A DNA stretch of 42,158 bases from Silvanigrellales bacterium (GTDB lineage: Bacteria > Bdellovibrionota_B > Oligoflexia > Silvanigrellales > Silvanigrellaceae), in contig JADCJN010000037.1 in the NCBI GenBank assembly GCA_020247005.1, positions 1-42,158 on the forward strand, given 5' to 3'. Every line of letters begins with the position of its first letter. The stretch's first letter is position 1. A program made the translations under genes and the position numbers. Below are positions 8,023-17,472 of the stretch, piece after piece. Under the pieces are notes generated by a model, which did not search any database, was not told the DNA's origin, and worked only from the letters and a program-made list of their open reading frames with translations.

Positions 8023-8646
8023 TTATTCTAAAAAATCCTTAAGATAACGGATGTTTTTATTGAATTTGCAGTTTGTAAACTTCGCGAGGGTGGCAGGAGA
8101 GGGATCGTCCAACGTTTTTTGCGTCAGAAAGACGATGGAGCCGTCTTCCATGCCAGCAGGGGCCCTTTGTGGAAGAGGGACGCTGTCGTCGAATCGATTG
8201 TTCTTTATCTGAACTCGGCCGAGGCAAACTTTGCCATCGTCTGCGCTATCACCAATGAAGAGGTGCAGCCCAATGTCCGCAGAGACAAGCCTATCGCCTT
8301 CGAATTTTCCAGACGCGGCCATTTTTTTTCCGTCACTGCTGTAAGAATAAGGACCCTCCCACGTGACCAGGGTTTGGCCGTCAACCTGTATCCCGTTAAA
8401 GCTCCCCTCAGACGTCAGCAAAGTGAATTTCGCCCCATCGCACTCCCCAAATTCCAGTGGCGGGCTTCTGTCGATGGGGCGGCGAGGACGTGGTTGTAAG
8501 CACCCGTCGGAGTCTAATGTGCTGACGGAAGCCGATTTCGATGTCGCGTTCTCGTTATAGGCTCGCTTCTTGCAACCCAGCGAGAGGCCACCGAGGAGTG
8601 CGAAGCTCAAGAAGACCTGACTCAGTCGCAGAAGTTGCGCGTTCAT
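8023..8646 (-). CDS. Hypothetical lipoprotein
   Basis: 207 residues. A signal peptide with lipobox LSLGC (Cys25, followed by two Lys) marks an envelope lipoprotein. The mature part contains a pattern of antiparallel-strand-like segments (FTLLTSEGSFNG, YSYSSDGKKMAASGKF) and three further cysteines. No family is recognised. AAGGAAA lies 7 nt before the ATG. It has its own promoter candidate upstream (8689-8717), so it need not be co-transcribed with pbpC. Confidence 0.75.
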   Translation of the reverse strand: MNAQLLRLSQVFLSFALLGGLSLGCKKRAYNENATSKSASVSTLDSDGCLQPRPRRPIDRSPPLEFGECDGAKFTLLTSEGSFNGIQVDGQTLVTWEGPYSYSSDGKKMAASGKFEGDRLVSADIGLHLFIGDSADDGKVCLGRVQIKNNRFDDSVPLPQRAPAGMEDGSIVFLTQKTLDDPSPATLAKFTNCKFNKNIRYLKDFLE

Positions 8647-8688
8647 GCTGTGTTTCCTTTTGAATTCATGCGTGAAGTACCCTGCGCT

Positions 8689-8717
8689 ATTTTAAGAGGG
8701 CGGCATCGGAAGTTCAA
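8689..8717 (-). promoter_or_regulatory. Sigma-70-type promoter for the lipoprotein gene
   Basis: Reading the minus strand: TTGAAC, 17-nt spacer, TAAAAT (minus 10 at 8694-8689). The inferred start lies about 35 nt before the ATG at 8646. A short GCGGC/GCCGC hairpin overlaps the promoter and may help terminate pbpC. Confidence 0.5.
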
Positions 8718-8732
8718 GCCGCTGTTTCTTTT

Positions 8733-10958
8733 TCATTTGACAAGGAACGTCACAGCGTCGACTTCGCGCCCGTCGGAGTCAACCAGGGCGAGGCGATGAC
8801 GCCCAGGGGAAGGCGGCCATAAGGCCACAAGCACATCGTTTCCTTGACGCGTTTCCCGCGTTTCAAGCGAAAGGGGGCTTCCGTTGAGGTGAAGTCGGTG
8901 TGCGTTCAAGAAAGGCGTGCCTCGAGGCTTTTTGGGCACTCTTGCAGAAAGAACGATGCGCTCCACTTCATTTGGAATGCCCGGATCTCGCGTAAAAAGA
9001 GTGCCCTCTTCCGGAACGAGGACTCTTGACGTGAACGGGGGAAGAGGCTCTTGCTCCATGGTGTTGAGTGGTTCCGAGGTGGCAAGAGGCATCGCAAAGT
9101 TTGCGTCACGCGAGACTTGCGCACCCTCCGTCGCATTGTGAAAGTTCTGAAGGCGCTCCATCACGTCTCGCCACAAGGGTGCGGCGCCTTCGACGCCGCT
9201 CACATCCCACATGGGTTCACCGTCGGCATTGCCAACCCACACCCCGACTGTGTGCTGAGGCGTAAAGCCAAGACACCAGTTGTCGCGCATGTCGACGCTG
9301 GTTCCTGTCTTCACCGCCGTCTCGAATGGCGTGGCCAAAGGAGAGTCGAGCCCGAAACTCGAAGCTCGCAGCGTATTCGACGATAAAATGCGAGCGACCT
9401 CTTGTGCCGACTCGGGGGAGCGAAACACGGGGGGAGGCGGAGGGTTCATGGAATGGGCCTGCGCTGGAAAGGCCACAAGGCGGGCTGGTGTGCGGGCGGC
9501 CTCAGGACGCCACGCAGCACGGGCAAGGGAAACGTAGGCTTGTACAAGGTGCCACAGGGTGACATCGAGAGTGCCGAGGGCAAGGCTTTCGCCATAGAGT
9601 TCCGGTGCGTCACCCACCGGAATCGTGAGTGCCTCAAGGCGTGCGGCGAACGCCGGTACGCCCACCACGTCGAGCACGCGCACAGCCGGAACATTCCGTG
9701 AATTTGCCAGCGCACTTTCCGCACTCACAGAACCTTGGAAACGAAGATCGTAATTCCGTGGCCGATACGTGCCTTGGGCCTTTGCGCGTTCGTAGGGGGT
9801 ATCAAGCAGTTGTGTCTTCGGGGTGATGTAACGTTTCTCGAAGGCCAGTGCGTAGAGAAATGGCTTGAGTGTTGATCCGGCCTGACGAAACGACACGACG
9901 TTATCGACCCAGGGTTTTTCCGGGGCACTCCGTGCGTCGGGCTCCGGGAGCCGGGTCACATCCCCAAGGTATGCAATCACGTTTGCCGTGGCATTGTCGA
10001 CAACCAAAACAGCGACGTTGTTTGCGTTGCGCCCGCGCAGGCGTGCCAATTCCCCCCGTGCCGCTTTTTCAATGTCGGCTTGGAGTGCGGCGTTGATGTG
10101 TGTTTGGAACGTCTGGCCACGTGCGCTTTTAGAAGGGGAAAGGTGTCCGGGAAGCCGCCCTTCCAACAAGCTTTGCAGGAGGTGAGGCACTTGGAAGGAA
10201 ACGCCACTGGCCAAAACGTCCGGCTTTTCTATTCCAGAAGTCCTTTCCGCTTGGCGCGCGGCGACCCAGGCTCTTGCTGCAGCGCTGCCAGGCCTGGGCG
10301 CATGCGCGATAAGAGCGTCGATGTCGGCTAAGGGCAATTGCGCCAGTGCCCCACCGCGAGCTCCGAAATGAAGTTTCGCCGCGGCCGGAAGACCCTCTAC
10401 GCCCCCAGGTAAAGGAACAAGATTGAGCCACGACTCTTCTACGCCCCGGAAACCCCAGCGGGCACGCAAGGCCAAGGCCACGAAAGGCTCCATGAGTTTC
10501 CTTTGCCAAGGCGAAAAAGCACGCAAAGAAGGAAACACGAGCCTTGCCACCTGCATGTCGAGCGTGCTCGCACCCCGCCTGCGGGAGTGCACGATGGTCG
10601 AGTGGAGGGCGGCTCCGAGAGCAAGGGGGTCGACGCCTGGATGCCAGGGGAACCTTGCGTCTTCGCGCGCTCTCAGGAGTTCCCGCGTCCCAACCGGAAA
10701 CGCGGAAAGAGGTGTCCAGGGTTCGCGTTCGCGCGCAAAGTCGACCCGTTGTTCCTGCCACGGCTCACCTTGTGCCGAGAGCGCTCGAGCGGAAGAACTG
10801 AATTGTTTCCTTCGAAAGGTGTCGAAGGAAGGAACAAAGGTAAAAACGCCAGCGGAAAAAAGGCACAACACCACACCTAAACAGACAGCGGCCGTTGTCG
10901 CTTTGGGAGCGCAAACAAAAGGAAAAAAGCCTCGGGATCTCTTGGTGGAAGGAATCAT
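8733..10958 (-). CDS. pbpC: Penicillin-binding protein 1C, bifunctional peptidoglycan synthase
   Basis: 741 residues. An N-terminal membrane anchor (residues about 20-45) precedes a GT51 glycosyltransferase domain with catalytic Glu in AREDARFPWH (about residue 99) and GASTLDMQVAR. The transpeptidase domain has the SxxK motif in AGSTLKP, SRN as SxN, and KTGTS. A C-terminal biPBP_C-like domain follows (about residues 640-741). It polymerises and may cross-link peptidoglycan in the periplasm. The start is the ATG at 10958, overlapping the macroglobulin stop (ATGA), so translation is coupled. A TTG 12 nt further upstream is also in frame. pbpC beside a macroglobulin gene is a well-known bacterial pairing. 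Confidence 0.95.
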   Translation of the reverse strand: MIPSTKRSRGFFPFVCAPKATTAAVCLGVVLCLFSAGVFTFVPSFDTFRRKQFSSSARALSAQGEPWQEQRVDFAREREPWTPLSAFPVGTRELLRAREDARFPWHPGVDPLALGAALHSTIVHSRRRGASTLDMQVARLVFPSLRAFSPWQRKLMEPFVALALRARWGFRGVEESWLNLVPLPGGVEGLPAAAKLHFGARGGALAQLPLADIDALIAHAPRPGSAAARAWVAARQAERTSGIEKPDVLASGVSFQVPHLLQSLLEGRLPGHLSPSKSARGQTFQTHINAALQADIEKAARGELARLRGRNANNVAVLVVDNATANVIAYLGDVTRLPEPDARSAPEKPWVDNVVSFRQAGSTLKPFLYALAFEKRYITPKTQLLDTPYERAKAQGTYRPRNYDLRFQGSVSAESALANSRNVPAVRVLDVVGVPAFAARLEALTIPVGDAPELYGESLALGTLDVTLWHLVQAYVSLARAAWRPEAARTPARLVAFPAQAHSMNPPPPPVFRSPESAQEVARILSSNTLRASSFGLDSPLATPFETAVKTGTSVDMRDNWCLGFTPQHTVGVWVGNADGEPMWDVSGVEGAAPLWRDVMERLQNFHNATEGAQVSRDANFAMPLATSEPLNTMEQEPLPPFTSRVLVPEEGTLFTRDPGIPNEVERIVLSARVPKKPRGTPFLNAHRLHLNGSPLSLETRETRQGNDVLVALWPPSPGRHRLALVDSDGREVDAVTFLVK

Positions 10959-13900
10959 TTCACGGTCCAAGGGACAGCAGGAAGGGAGGACGACACGTCG
11001 GGTTCCTTCATGACTTCAGCATGGCAACCAGGAACGTTGAACTGGCCTCGCGTGCCCAAGAGGAAAGAGACCTCTCCCTGCGCCTCTCCTTCAGGAAGCT
11101 CGTCATACCAAAGGCGCACGGCCAACGCCGTTTTTTCGACAAACGCAGGGCTTGCCACCGAATTTACGACCGAAGGATTTACACGGTGCGACGAGCCAGG
11201 TGTGGAAGGGGCACTGACCGCGAGCACTTGGGCTCCCGGTGGCAAGGGAATTTCGACGACGGTCCATTCTTGAGGGGCCTGCGCGCGGATGCCGAACAGC
11301 ACGTTTACGGTGTCGCCCTGGCTTGGCGGGGTGGAACCACTCAAACCGACAGACGCCGTGCACTTCACTCGGAGCCCACGGTGTTCGGCGGTGCGCACGG
11401 GGGCGTTTGTTCGAACGTGCGAAAAAACAAGTGCTTCCTGAAATGAGGTGCTGCCTTTCTCGGCCTGGACCGCGGAAAGCGTAAAGGCGTAGGCGCCAGG
11501 TTCCGAGAGCCGGAATGATTTTTCAAAGGGCCCTCTCGCTTGGAAGGGGTGCGCCTCTCCCTGAGCGAAGACAGGCTCATTTTCGCGTCTGAGTTCCCAA
11601 GGAAACCCCACGTTGTTTGCGGCGTCTTTTTTTTCGATGCCGGCCTTCGAGAATTTGTGGGCGGCGAGGAGCCCCCACACGCTCCATTCTGTGCCTGGAC
11701 TCTGCACTGCGCCGCTTGCCAGAGCGTGTGCACGGCCGAGCGACGCAAGAAGGGCAGACAGTGCGAGCCCCTCGCTTGATTTGCTTGTTGCAACGGCCCC
11801 CGTTGCGCGCGCTTCCAGGAGCGTGACAATGAGCTTTGCGCGAACGGCTTGGGCAGCGGCGCCCCGGAGCCCCGGTTCGGAGCGCAGGTCCCAGCTGCCT
11901 CCTGCGCGAGTGAGTCGATTGGGAAGGCTTGCCAGAAGCTCGCGCCCCATTTTTGCCAAGTCGGGGTTGCCAGCCGCGAGGGCCGACGACAGACCTGCGG
12001 AAAGAAGTGTTGCAAAGTCGCTCCAGGCGAGCGTTTCCGGTGTGAATGCGATGCGAACATCTGCGTGTGACAGGGGTTCACCCGCGCGAGCGAACGCCTC
12101 CAACAATAGGATTCGGGTGGAAAACGAGAGCGGGGCCTCGCCGGCTTTTGGCAACAGGCTTTGCCTCAGAGCGCCAAAGAGGCGTTCCCTGATTTCTTTG
12201 GGAAGTGGGCGCTTCCAAGCGGATGCGGTGACAAGCAGAGTCGCGGTGAGAAAAGGGCTTCCTTCCTCTTCTCCGGAAAAATATTTCACATGCCCGTTTT
12301 CCGCTAGTCGGCGTGAAACGAGTTCGTTCACGAATGCTGTCCATGCTTTTCCAGCATCGTCTTCCACCACAACAGCTTTTGAAAGGAGTTGTTCTGTGCA
12401 GGAGTAGGGATACGAGGTTAGGTAGGCCGCGAGTTTCGACGCATCACCCACGCCCACCGGCGAAACGGAAACAGTCAATTCTCGAAAAGTGGCGTTGTCG
12501 TCGAAGCGGAAATCACGTCGTATCGTGGGCTTGCTCACCTTGGCGTCGTGGGATTTTTTGTCTTCCTGGGATTTTGGAACCGAAACGGAGTCCACAGACG
12601 AGGCGAGCGACCGAAGGCGTCCCAGTGGCTGCACAGGCACGCGGGCCGTAAGAGCGTCGAGAACTCGCTGGGAAGGCGACGAACCAAGCGATGTCGCCGA
12701 CTCCGGGGTGCGGAGCGTGAGCGTCACCTTTACGGCTTGTGCCGACCCCTGCGGAGAATCAGATTGTTTCTTTTGCTGCCCACCTCTTGGAAGAGGATGA
12801 GCCCGCAGAGTCGCATGGATGAGTGTTTCCGCGCCAGGCTCCAGTGTGATGGGCGCAAGAGGCAAGCTTGCGCCGATGGAAGAGGAGTTTTGCATGGGAA
12901 GCGGAGGGTTTTGTCCAGGAAGAAGAATGTCGCCGCCTTCAACCTCGACGCGAGGTTCGAGAGTCCACGCTCGACCTGAGTTGTTGCGAGCGAGGAATTC
13001 CACTTGGAAGACATCGCCTTCGCGCACGGCCAGTGGCATGCGAGGAAGAAGCAGAACGTCTTGGCGCGTGGCGAGCGAAGTCTCCCCAAAGCCTGCCTTG
13101 CGTGTGGATGGCGAAACAGCAGAGGCAAAAAGCCGGAACCGGGTGAGGGAGTCGTTGAGCGTGAAGGGCACTTCGACGTTCCCTTGGGCATCCACAGGAA
13201 GGTGAGGCTTCCAGAAAAGGAGTGTGTCGAAGAGCTCGCGTGTCGATAGACGGCCGCCCCCACCGCCTGTGGCGCGGGCTTTTTGTCCAAAATGGCGGCG
13301 GCCTAAAAGGAACGAAAGGTTCGTGGCGGTGTCCACGCTGTGGCTGCGCTGGGGAAGAAGTTGCGCCAGCACTGCAGGAGTTCCATTGGGCTCGAGGTCG
13401 AGGAGGGCTTCGTCGACGGCAAACACGGTGACTCGTGTGTCGGCAGGTGGCGCATCCGCTTGGGCATCCACACCCTCGGCCCCACTTCCAGCTCCACGTG
13501 CTGCCCCATTTCCAGCTCCTCGCTCGCTCCGGACGCGCACCCTGACTGTTCCTTTGCCGCGCACGGGGTATTCCGCCGCGTTTGCACTTAGTTCCACAAA
13601 CAGAGTCTGCTCGACTCTTTCGACAACGAGCGAGGTGACACCCATGCGCACCGAGGGTTTCGCCAAGTCCACCTCGCCTGGCCCTGGCCGTTTTTCGGCA
13701 ATGAGGCGAGCCCTCTGGAGCAAGAGGCTGACTTTCACGTTGGGTGCGTGTCGTCCATCCAGGGGAACGTCGACGATGGGCTTCTTCGAAGCCACGCCGA
13801 CAACGAAGGCATCGAGGACATCGCCCGTTTCGAGCGTGACAAGTGCCTGAGCCTTTTGAAAGGGAGACTCGAATCGGATGCGCGCCGTTTCGCCGGGACG

Positions 13901-16900
13901 GTAAGACTCTTTGTCGGAAACGAGCGTAACTCGATCGCTTTCATCGCCGGCGTGCCAGATCGGCTTTTCTCCGTAGACGGAAAGCTCGGTCGATGCTCGT
14001 GTCGTGAGCCCTTCCTTCGCAACGTGACGCGCTTCCACGCTCCAAGTGCCTTCTGGAGCTTTCCATATGCAGGTCGCAAGGCCCTTGGCGTCGGTCACGG
14101 CTTGGCAGACGTCCTCGGGAACGCCGAGTTTCACGTAGGACTCGTAGGCGTAAAAGCCTCCCAACATCTTTTTTCGGACGCTGTAACTTTCCCGGGAGGC
14201 GACGGCAAAAACGACTTTTGCGCCGTTTACGGGACGTCCTTTTGGATCCACCACTTTTCCGCGGAGTGCGGCACTTCCTGCCAGAACGACATCGTTTCGG
14301 GTGGAAATGCCTACGACACTCGTGGCAGGGGCATAGTCAACGAAGTGGGCGGTTTGACGCCGACCACTGGCCATGTCGTCGTAACGGGCCTCGAGGTGGG
14401 CCCTCAGAAACAACGCTTCTTTTTCGTTTGCCGTTGCGCTTACGCTCGCCATGCCTTGCGCAGAAAGTCTTATTTTTTGCGCGGTGAAGGGGGGACTCTT
14501 GATGTTTGTGTCTTGGGGTTCGTCGGTGCGACGGAGCCCCGGTGACAAAGCCCGTGTGGCAAAAAGGTAACCGCGGCTGCCTTGAAGCGACCTCCCATTT
14601 TCGGGTTCAAGGTGAAGAGCCACCTCAACCTCTTTGCCCGCGGGAGTGCCGCCCGACAGATATTCGACCTGAACGGTGCCGGCCAACGTGGCTCCCTTTT
14701 TCCAGACATCCGTTGCGGGAAGGCTCAGGAACGCGCGGGAAGTGGGCACCTTAAAGTCTTCGACCCGGACGAGGGCCACCGACTGCCTTTCGTCTTTTTG
14801 GCCCAACAGTGACACATCGTGCGCCCCTCGTTTTTGGGTTTCCGGGAAGGGTATGGCCAGAGTGGCGAAACCGCGCGTGTTCCAAGATACGGGAAAGCGT
14901 GTTGCTTCACCGCTTCCCAGGTGACGAATTTCAAGGGTTTTAGGGAGCCTCGAAGCCACGAGTTTCGACGTGCGTGGGGCCCAAGCCGAGAGCGCGACGT
15001 GGAGGGTTTCGCCTGCGCGCAGTAGCGTGCGATCGAGAACGGCCGCAACAGGTTGGAGCTGTTCTTCGCTCACAGTCGTTGCGCCATCTTCATGGCCCCA
15101 CGCCGCCGAGCTTCCGGGGTCGTCGGAGCTTTCGGAATGGAAGCGCCATCGTTCCAACCCTGCGTCCCAGCCCGAATGCGCAAAGGTAACGTCGTTTTGC
15201 AACGTCGCAACGACGCCCACGCCCGACCAAAAAAGACGTTTTTCACCCTCACAATTGCTGTTTCGGGGAAGTGGAAAAGACACAAGACCGCGGTGGTCGG
15301 TGGTGTAGGTGCCAGGGAGGCGGGTGCCTTCGCAGTCCACCACAAGGACGCTTGCGCCCCTCACGGGGTGTGCCGTGGCCAGAGAAGTGACCCAGGCGAG
15401 TCCTTGGGTGCGTCCCGTTTTCACGTGCAATGCGAGGTCGGTGACCAAAGCCGCGGATGCCACCGAGAAGGGCTTAGGCTTTCCCGGCGGTGTTTCTCCC
15501 AGAAGGGTTTCACCGAGAATTCGACTCTCGAGCTCGAGGATGTGGAGTCCTCGCCCTTCCAGGGGCAGCCCCACAACGTTGACCGCAAACGGAGAGGAAT
15601 TGGCTCCGAACGCAGGCGCCTGCGCAGGGTTGGGCAACGGAGCGCTCATCGCTGCCAAAGGGAATGAGCGCACCCGGGTTGTTTCCTGCGCTGTAAAAAT
15701 CGAGGCCTCGTGTTTGGCGTCTTGAACGCGACCGTGCCACCGAAAGGCGAGTGCAGGGTTGCGGCTGAGGTCGGCCGAGGTGATGTGTTTTTCACGAAGC
15801 GTGACTTGCTTTTCGAGGGCTCTAGAAAACACGGGCACGATCGGGTCAGCAGCCTCCACAAGGCCGAAGGCACCCTGAAATTTCGCAAGAACGGGAACAG
15901 GGCCTACGACGACGCTCGAAGCGCTGCGCGGAAGAGCCTCCAGCGTTCGGCCCGAGTCGTCGCGAAAGTCGCCTGGAAAAACAACGCGCCATTGGCTGTC
16001 GGGCGGGAAAGGCCCTGCGAACGTCACTCGAAAAACGTTGGACAACGGAGAGACGCCGGGTTCTTTTCGAGGACGCACTTCTTTTGGAGGCCCCGAGAGC
16101 GGAGCAGACGTCAGCTCATTCAGGAGCCTGACGAGCCTGACTTGCGCCGCTTTTTCCCAGGGAACTTCGGCGTTGAACGAAACTTCGATAGGAGCCACCG
16201 GAACGCAGCCGCTCTTGGCGTTTTCGCGGGAGCATTCCACTTTAAAATGGAAGGGACTACGCACTTGGAACGTGATTTCCTGTGTCTTCGATGTGGGGAG
16301 GCCTGACTCCGCCGAAAGGACGCCCGCGCCCCACCGCAATGTGATTTTGCGTCCAGGAGGCAATGTGGTAGACGGACGCAGAAAGACGACTCGACCCGCA
16401 TCGAATTTCGCTTTGAAGCCCTCATCGTAAAGAAACAGTTGGCGGAGCGCCTGGGCTTCGGGAATGAAGGGCGAAACGGAAATGGGTGAGGCGATGTCTT
16501 CCGCCACTAGGCTGACGTTGGCGGCAATCGACGGTGACTGTGCCCTGGCACTGAGCCCCACGGCAAGAACGGTGTCTTCGTCAAGCACTCCGTGCTCATA
16601 CGGTCGCGTTTCTTCGACTGCAGGCCCACCTGTGTGGAACGAAAGTGTGCCTTTTTGGAAGACGTTGGTGCGGGCCGCGAAAGACGGGTCGAGGGCAACT
16701 TCACAGAGAAGGCCTCCCGCGACGGGTTCTTGAAAAGTGAAAGCCCATGTTTTCTCGTCGAGCCAGGTTCCCGTGCCAGTGCCACAGCGGGAGTCCACGC
16801 TGGCTGGGTTCGCGTTCATTTTTTCCGAGGGCACAACAACGGGAGCTGAAAATTCAAGGCGAACCTGTTCCGCATTCTTGGCCTCGCCGCTTGGAAACAG

Positions 16901-17017
16901 TCGAACTTCGACGGCGCGGGCGTTGCTCGCACTGGAAGATGCGAAGACAATGCCAGCGAACGACATGGCGATGGCAGTGGTTCGCCCGATTCCCACATAT
17001 GTTCCCAGAGGTGTCAT
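10955..17017 (-). CDS. Bacterial alpha-2-macroglobulin (YfhM-type) with thioester
   Basis: 2020 residues. Bacterial macroglobulins trap foreign proteases at the cell envelope using a bait region and a reactive thioester. The thioester motif is present as SYPYSCTEQLL, with Cys1540 and Gln1543. Upstream lie repeated macroglobulin-like beta domains, and a Gly/Ala-rich stretch near residues 1160-1190. The C-terminal alpha-helical (TED) region follows the thioester. The protein is some 350 residues longer than E. coli YfhM (about 1650). E. coli YfhM is a lipoprotein; here the signal sequence (FAGIVFASSSASNARA) has no lipobox Cys, so it may be released into the periplasm by signal peptidase I. It is coupled to pbpC. 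Confidence 0.93.
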   Translation of the reverse strand: MTPLGTYVGIGRTTAIAMSFAGIVFASSSASNARAVEVRLFPSGEAKNAEQVRLEFSAPVVVPSEKMNANPASVDSRCGTGTGTWLDEKTWAFTFQEPVAGGLLCEVALDPSFAARTNVFQKGTLSFHTGGPAVEETRPYEHGVLDEDTVLAVGLSARAQSPSIAANVSLVAEDIASPISVSPFIPEAQALRQLFLYDEGFKAKFDAGRVVFLRPSTTLPPGRKITLRWGAGVLSAESGLPTSKTQEITFQVRSPFHFKVECSRENAKSGCVPVAPIEVSFNAEVPWEKAAQVRLVRLLNELTSAPLSGPPKEVRPRKEPGVSPLSNVFRVTFAGPFPPDSQWRVVFPGDFRDDSGRTLEALPRSASSVVVGPVPVLAKFQGAFGLVEAADPIVPVFSRALEKQVTLREKHITSADLSRNPALAFRWHGRVQDAKHEASIFTAQETTRVRSFPLAAMSAPLPNPAQAPAFGANSSPFAVNVVGLPLEGRGLHILELESRILGETLLGETPPGKPKPFSVASAALVTDLALHVKTGRTQGLAWVTSLATAHPVRGASVLVVDCEGTRLPGTYTTDHRGLVSFPLPRNSNCEGEKRLFWSGVGVVATLQNDVTFAHSGWDAGLERWRFHSESSDDPGSSAAWGHEDGATTVSEEQLQPVAAVLDRTLLRAGETLHVALSAWAPRTSKLVASRLPKTLEIRHLGSGEATRFPVSWNTRGFATLAIPFPETQKRGAHDVSLLGQKDERQSVALVRVEDFKVPTSRAFLSLPATDVWKKGATLAGTVQVEYLSGGTPAGKEVEVALHLEPENGRSLQGSRGYLFATRALSPGLRRTDEPQDTNIKSPPFTAQKIRLSAQGMASVSATANEKEALFLRAHLEARYDDMASGRRQTAHFVDYAPATSVVGISTRNDVVLAGSAALRGKVVDPKGRPVNGAKVVFAVASRESYSVRKKMLGGFYAYESYVKLGVPEDVCQAVTDAKGLATCIWKAPEGTWSVEARHVAKEGLTTRASTELSVYGEKPIWHAGDESDRVTLVSDKESYRPGETARIRFESPFQKAQALVTLETGDVLDAFVVGVASKKPIVDVPLDGRHAPNVKVSLLLQRARLIAEKRPGPGEVDLAKPSVRMGVTSLVVERVEQTLFVELSANAAEYPVRGKGTVRVRVRSERGAGNGAARGAGSGAEGVDAQADAPPADTRVTVFAVDEALLDLEPNGTPAVLAQLLPQRSHSVDTATNLSFLLGRRHFGQKARATGGGGGRLSTRELFDTLLFWKPHLPVDAQGNVEVPFTLNDSLTRFRLFASAVSPSTRKAGFGETSLATRQDVLLLPRMPLAVREGDVFQVEFLARNNSGRAWTLEPRVEVEGGDILLPGQNPPLPMQNSSSIGASLPLAPITLEPGAETLIHATLRAHPLPRGGQQKKQSDSPQGSAQAVKVTLTLRTPESATSLGSSPSQRVLDALTARVPVQPLGRLRSLASSVDSVSVPKSQEDKKSHDAKVSKPTIRRDFRFDDNATFRELTVSVSPVGVGDASKLAAYLTSYPYSCTEQLLSKAVVVEDDAGKAWTAFVNELVSRRLAENGHVKYFSGEEEGSPFLTATLLVTASAWKRPLPKEIRERLFGALRQSLLPKAGEAPLSFSTRILLLEAFARAGEPLSHADVRIAFTPETLAWSDFATLLSAGLSSALAAGNPDLAKMGRELLASLPNRLTRAGGSWDLRSEPGLRGAAAQAVRAKLIVTLLEARATGAVATSKSSEGLALSALLASLGRAHALASGAVQSPGTEWSVWGLLAAHKFSKAGIEKKDAANNVGFPWELRRENEPVFAQGEAHPFQARGPFEKSFRLSEPGAYAFTLSAVQAEKGSTSFQEALVFSHVRTNAPVRTAEHRGLRVKCTASVGLSGSTPPSQGDTVNVLFGIRAQAPQEWTVVEIPLPPGAQVLAVSAPSTPGSSHRVNPSVVNSVASPAFVEKTALAVRLWYDELPEGEAQGEVSFLLGTRGQFNVPGCHAEVMKEPDVSSSLPAVPWTVK

Positions 17018-17447
17018 GAGGCGTCGCGTCTCCCCGTTTCATTGCCGTGCGCTGATGGTCTTCCTGTTTCTTAGGGCGGGCATGGCCGACGCGCAAGCGT
17101 CAGACCCTGCCAAGCGAAGCGATTTGAAGGCCGCCCTGGACGCGCTCACGCCCACGCTCGCGCCTTGCGATGCGCTCCTTTCTGCCGACGAAAGAAAAGC
17201 AACGGGCACGCTTGTCCTTGCGTTCACCATCACGCCCACGGGCAGCGTGACGAGTTTGCGCATAGCGGAGAAAGGCAATGGTCCAACGAATGTGTCTACG
17301 CTCGCGTCCGAAAGCCTTCGGCGGTGCGTGCTCAACATGGCACGTCTTTGGGTGTTTCCCCGGGCGCGTGCTGAAAAGGGCCGACCATCCCGCGTGAACG
17401 TGGAAATGCCCGTCCGATTTCCTGTGGGAAAGCCAGACGGGCGTTAA
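17016..17447 (+). CDS. Exported AgmX/TonB-C-terminal-like domain protein
   Basis: 143 residues. A signal peptide (MRRRVSPFHCRALMVFLF, cleaved near ADAQA) is followed by a single domain: GTLVLAFTITPTGSVTSLRI, SLRRCVLNMARLWVFPRA, then VNVEMPVRF. This order (strand, GxV turn, Cys-containing helix, W-x-FP, final strand) matches AgmX/PglI C-terminal and TonB-C-like domains, though the usual proline-rich linker is missing. Two Cys may form a disulfide. AGAGG lies 4 nt before the ATG. The start codon overlaps the macroglobulin start on the opposite strand, so each promoter must lie inside the other gene, or one start is downstream (ATG 17055 is possible). Confidence 0.7.
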   Translation: MRRRVSPFHCRALMVFLFLRAGMADAQASDPAKRSDLKAALDALTPTLAPCDALLSADERKATGTLVLAFTITPTGSVTSLRIAEKGNGPTNVSTLASESLRRCVLNMARLWVFPRARAEKGRPSRVNVEMPVRFPVGKPDGR

Positions 17448-17463
17448 AAGCAAAGTGCTTTTT
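17446..17463 (+). terminator. Terminator between convergent genes
   Basis: AAAAGCA (17446-17452), loop AAG, TGCTTTTT: a 7-bp stem running into five T residues, beginning within the stop codon of the AgmX-like gene. The symmetric sequence could serve both converging genes. The stem is AT-rich, so efficiency may be modest. Confidence 0.45.
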
Positions 17464-17472
17464 GTGGAAGCC

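Noticed and set aside
11613-14545. Long plus-strand open frames (up to about 265 codons) opposite the macroglobulin gene.
   Set aside because: They mirror the codon structure of the real minus-strand gene, lack family motifs and have no ribosome sites.
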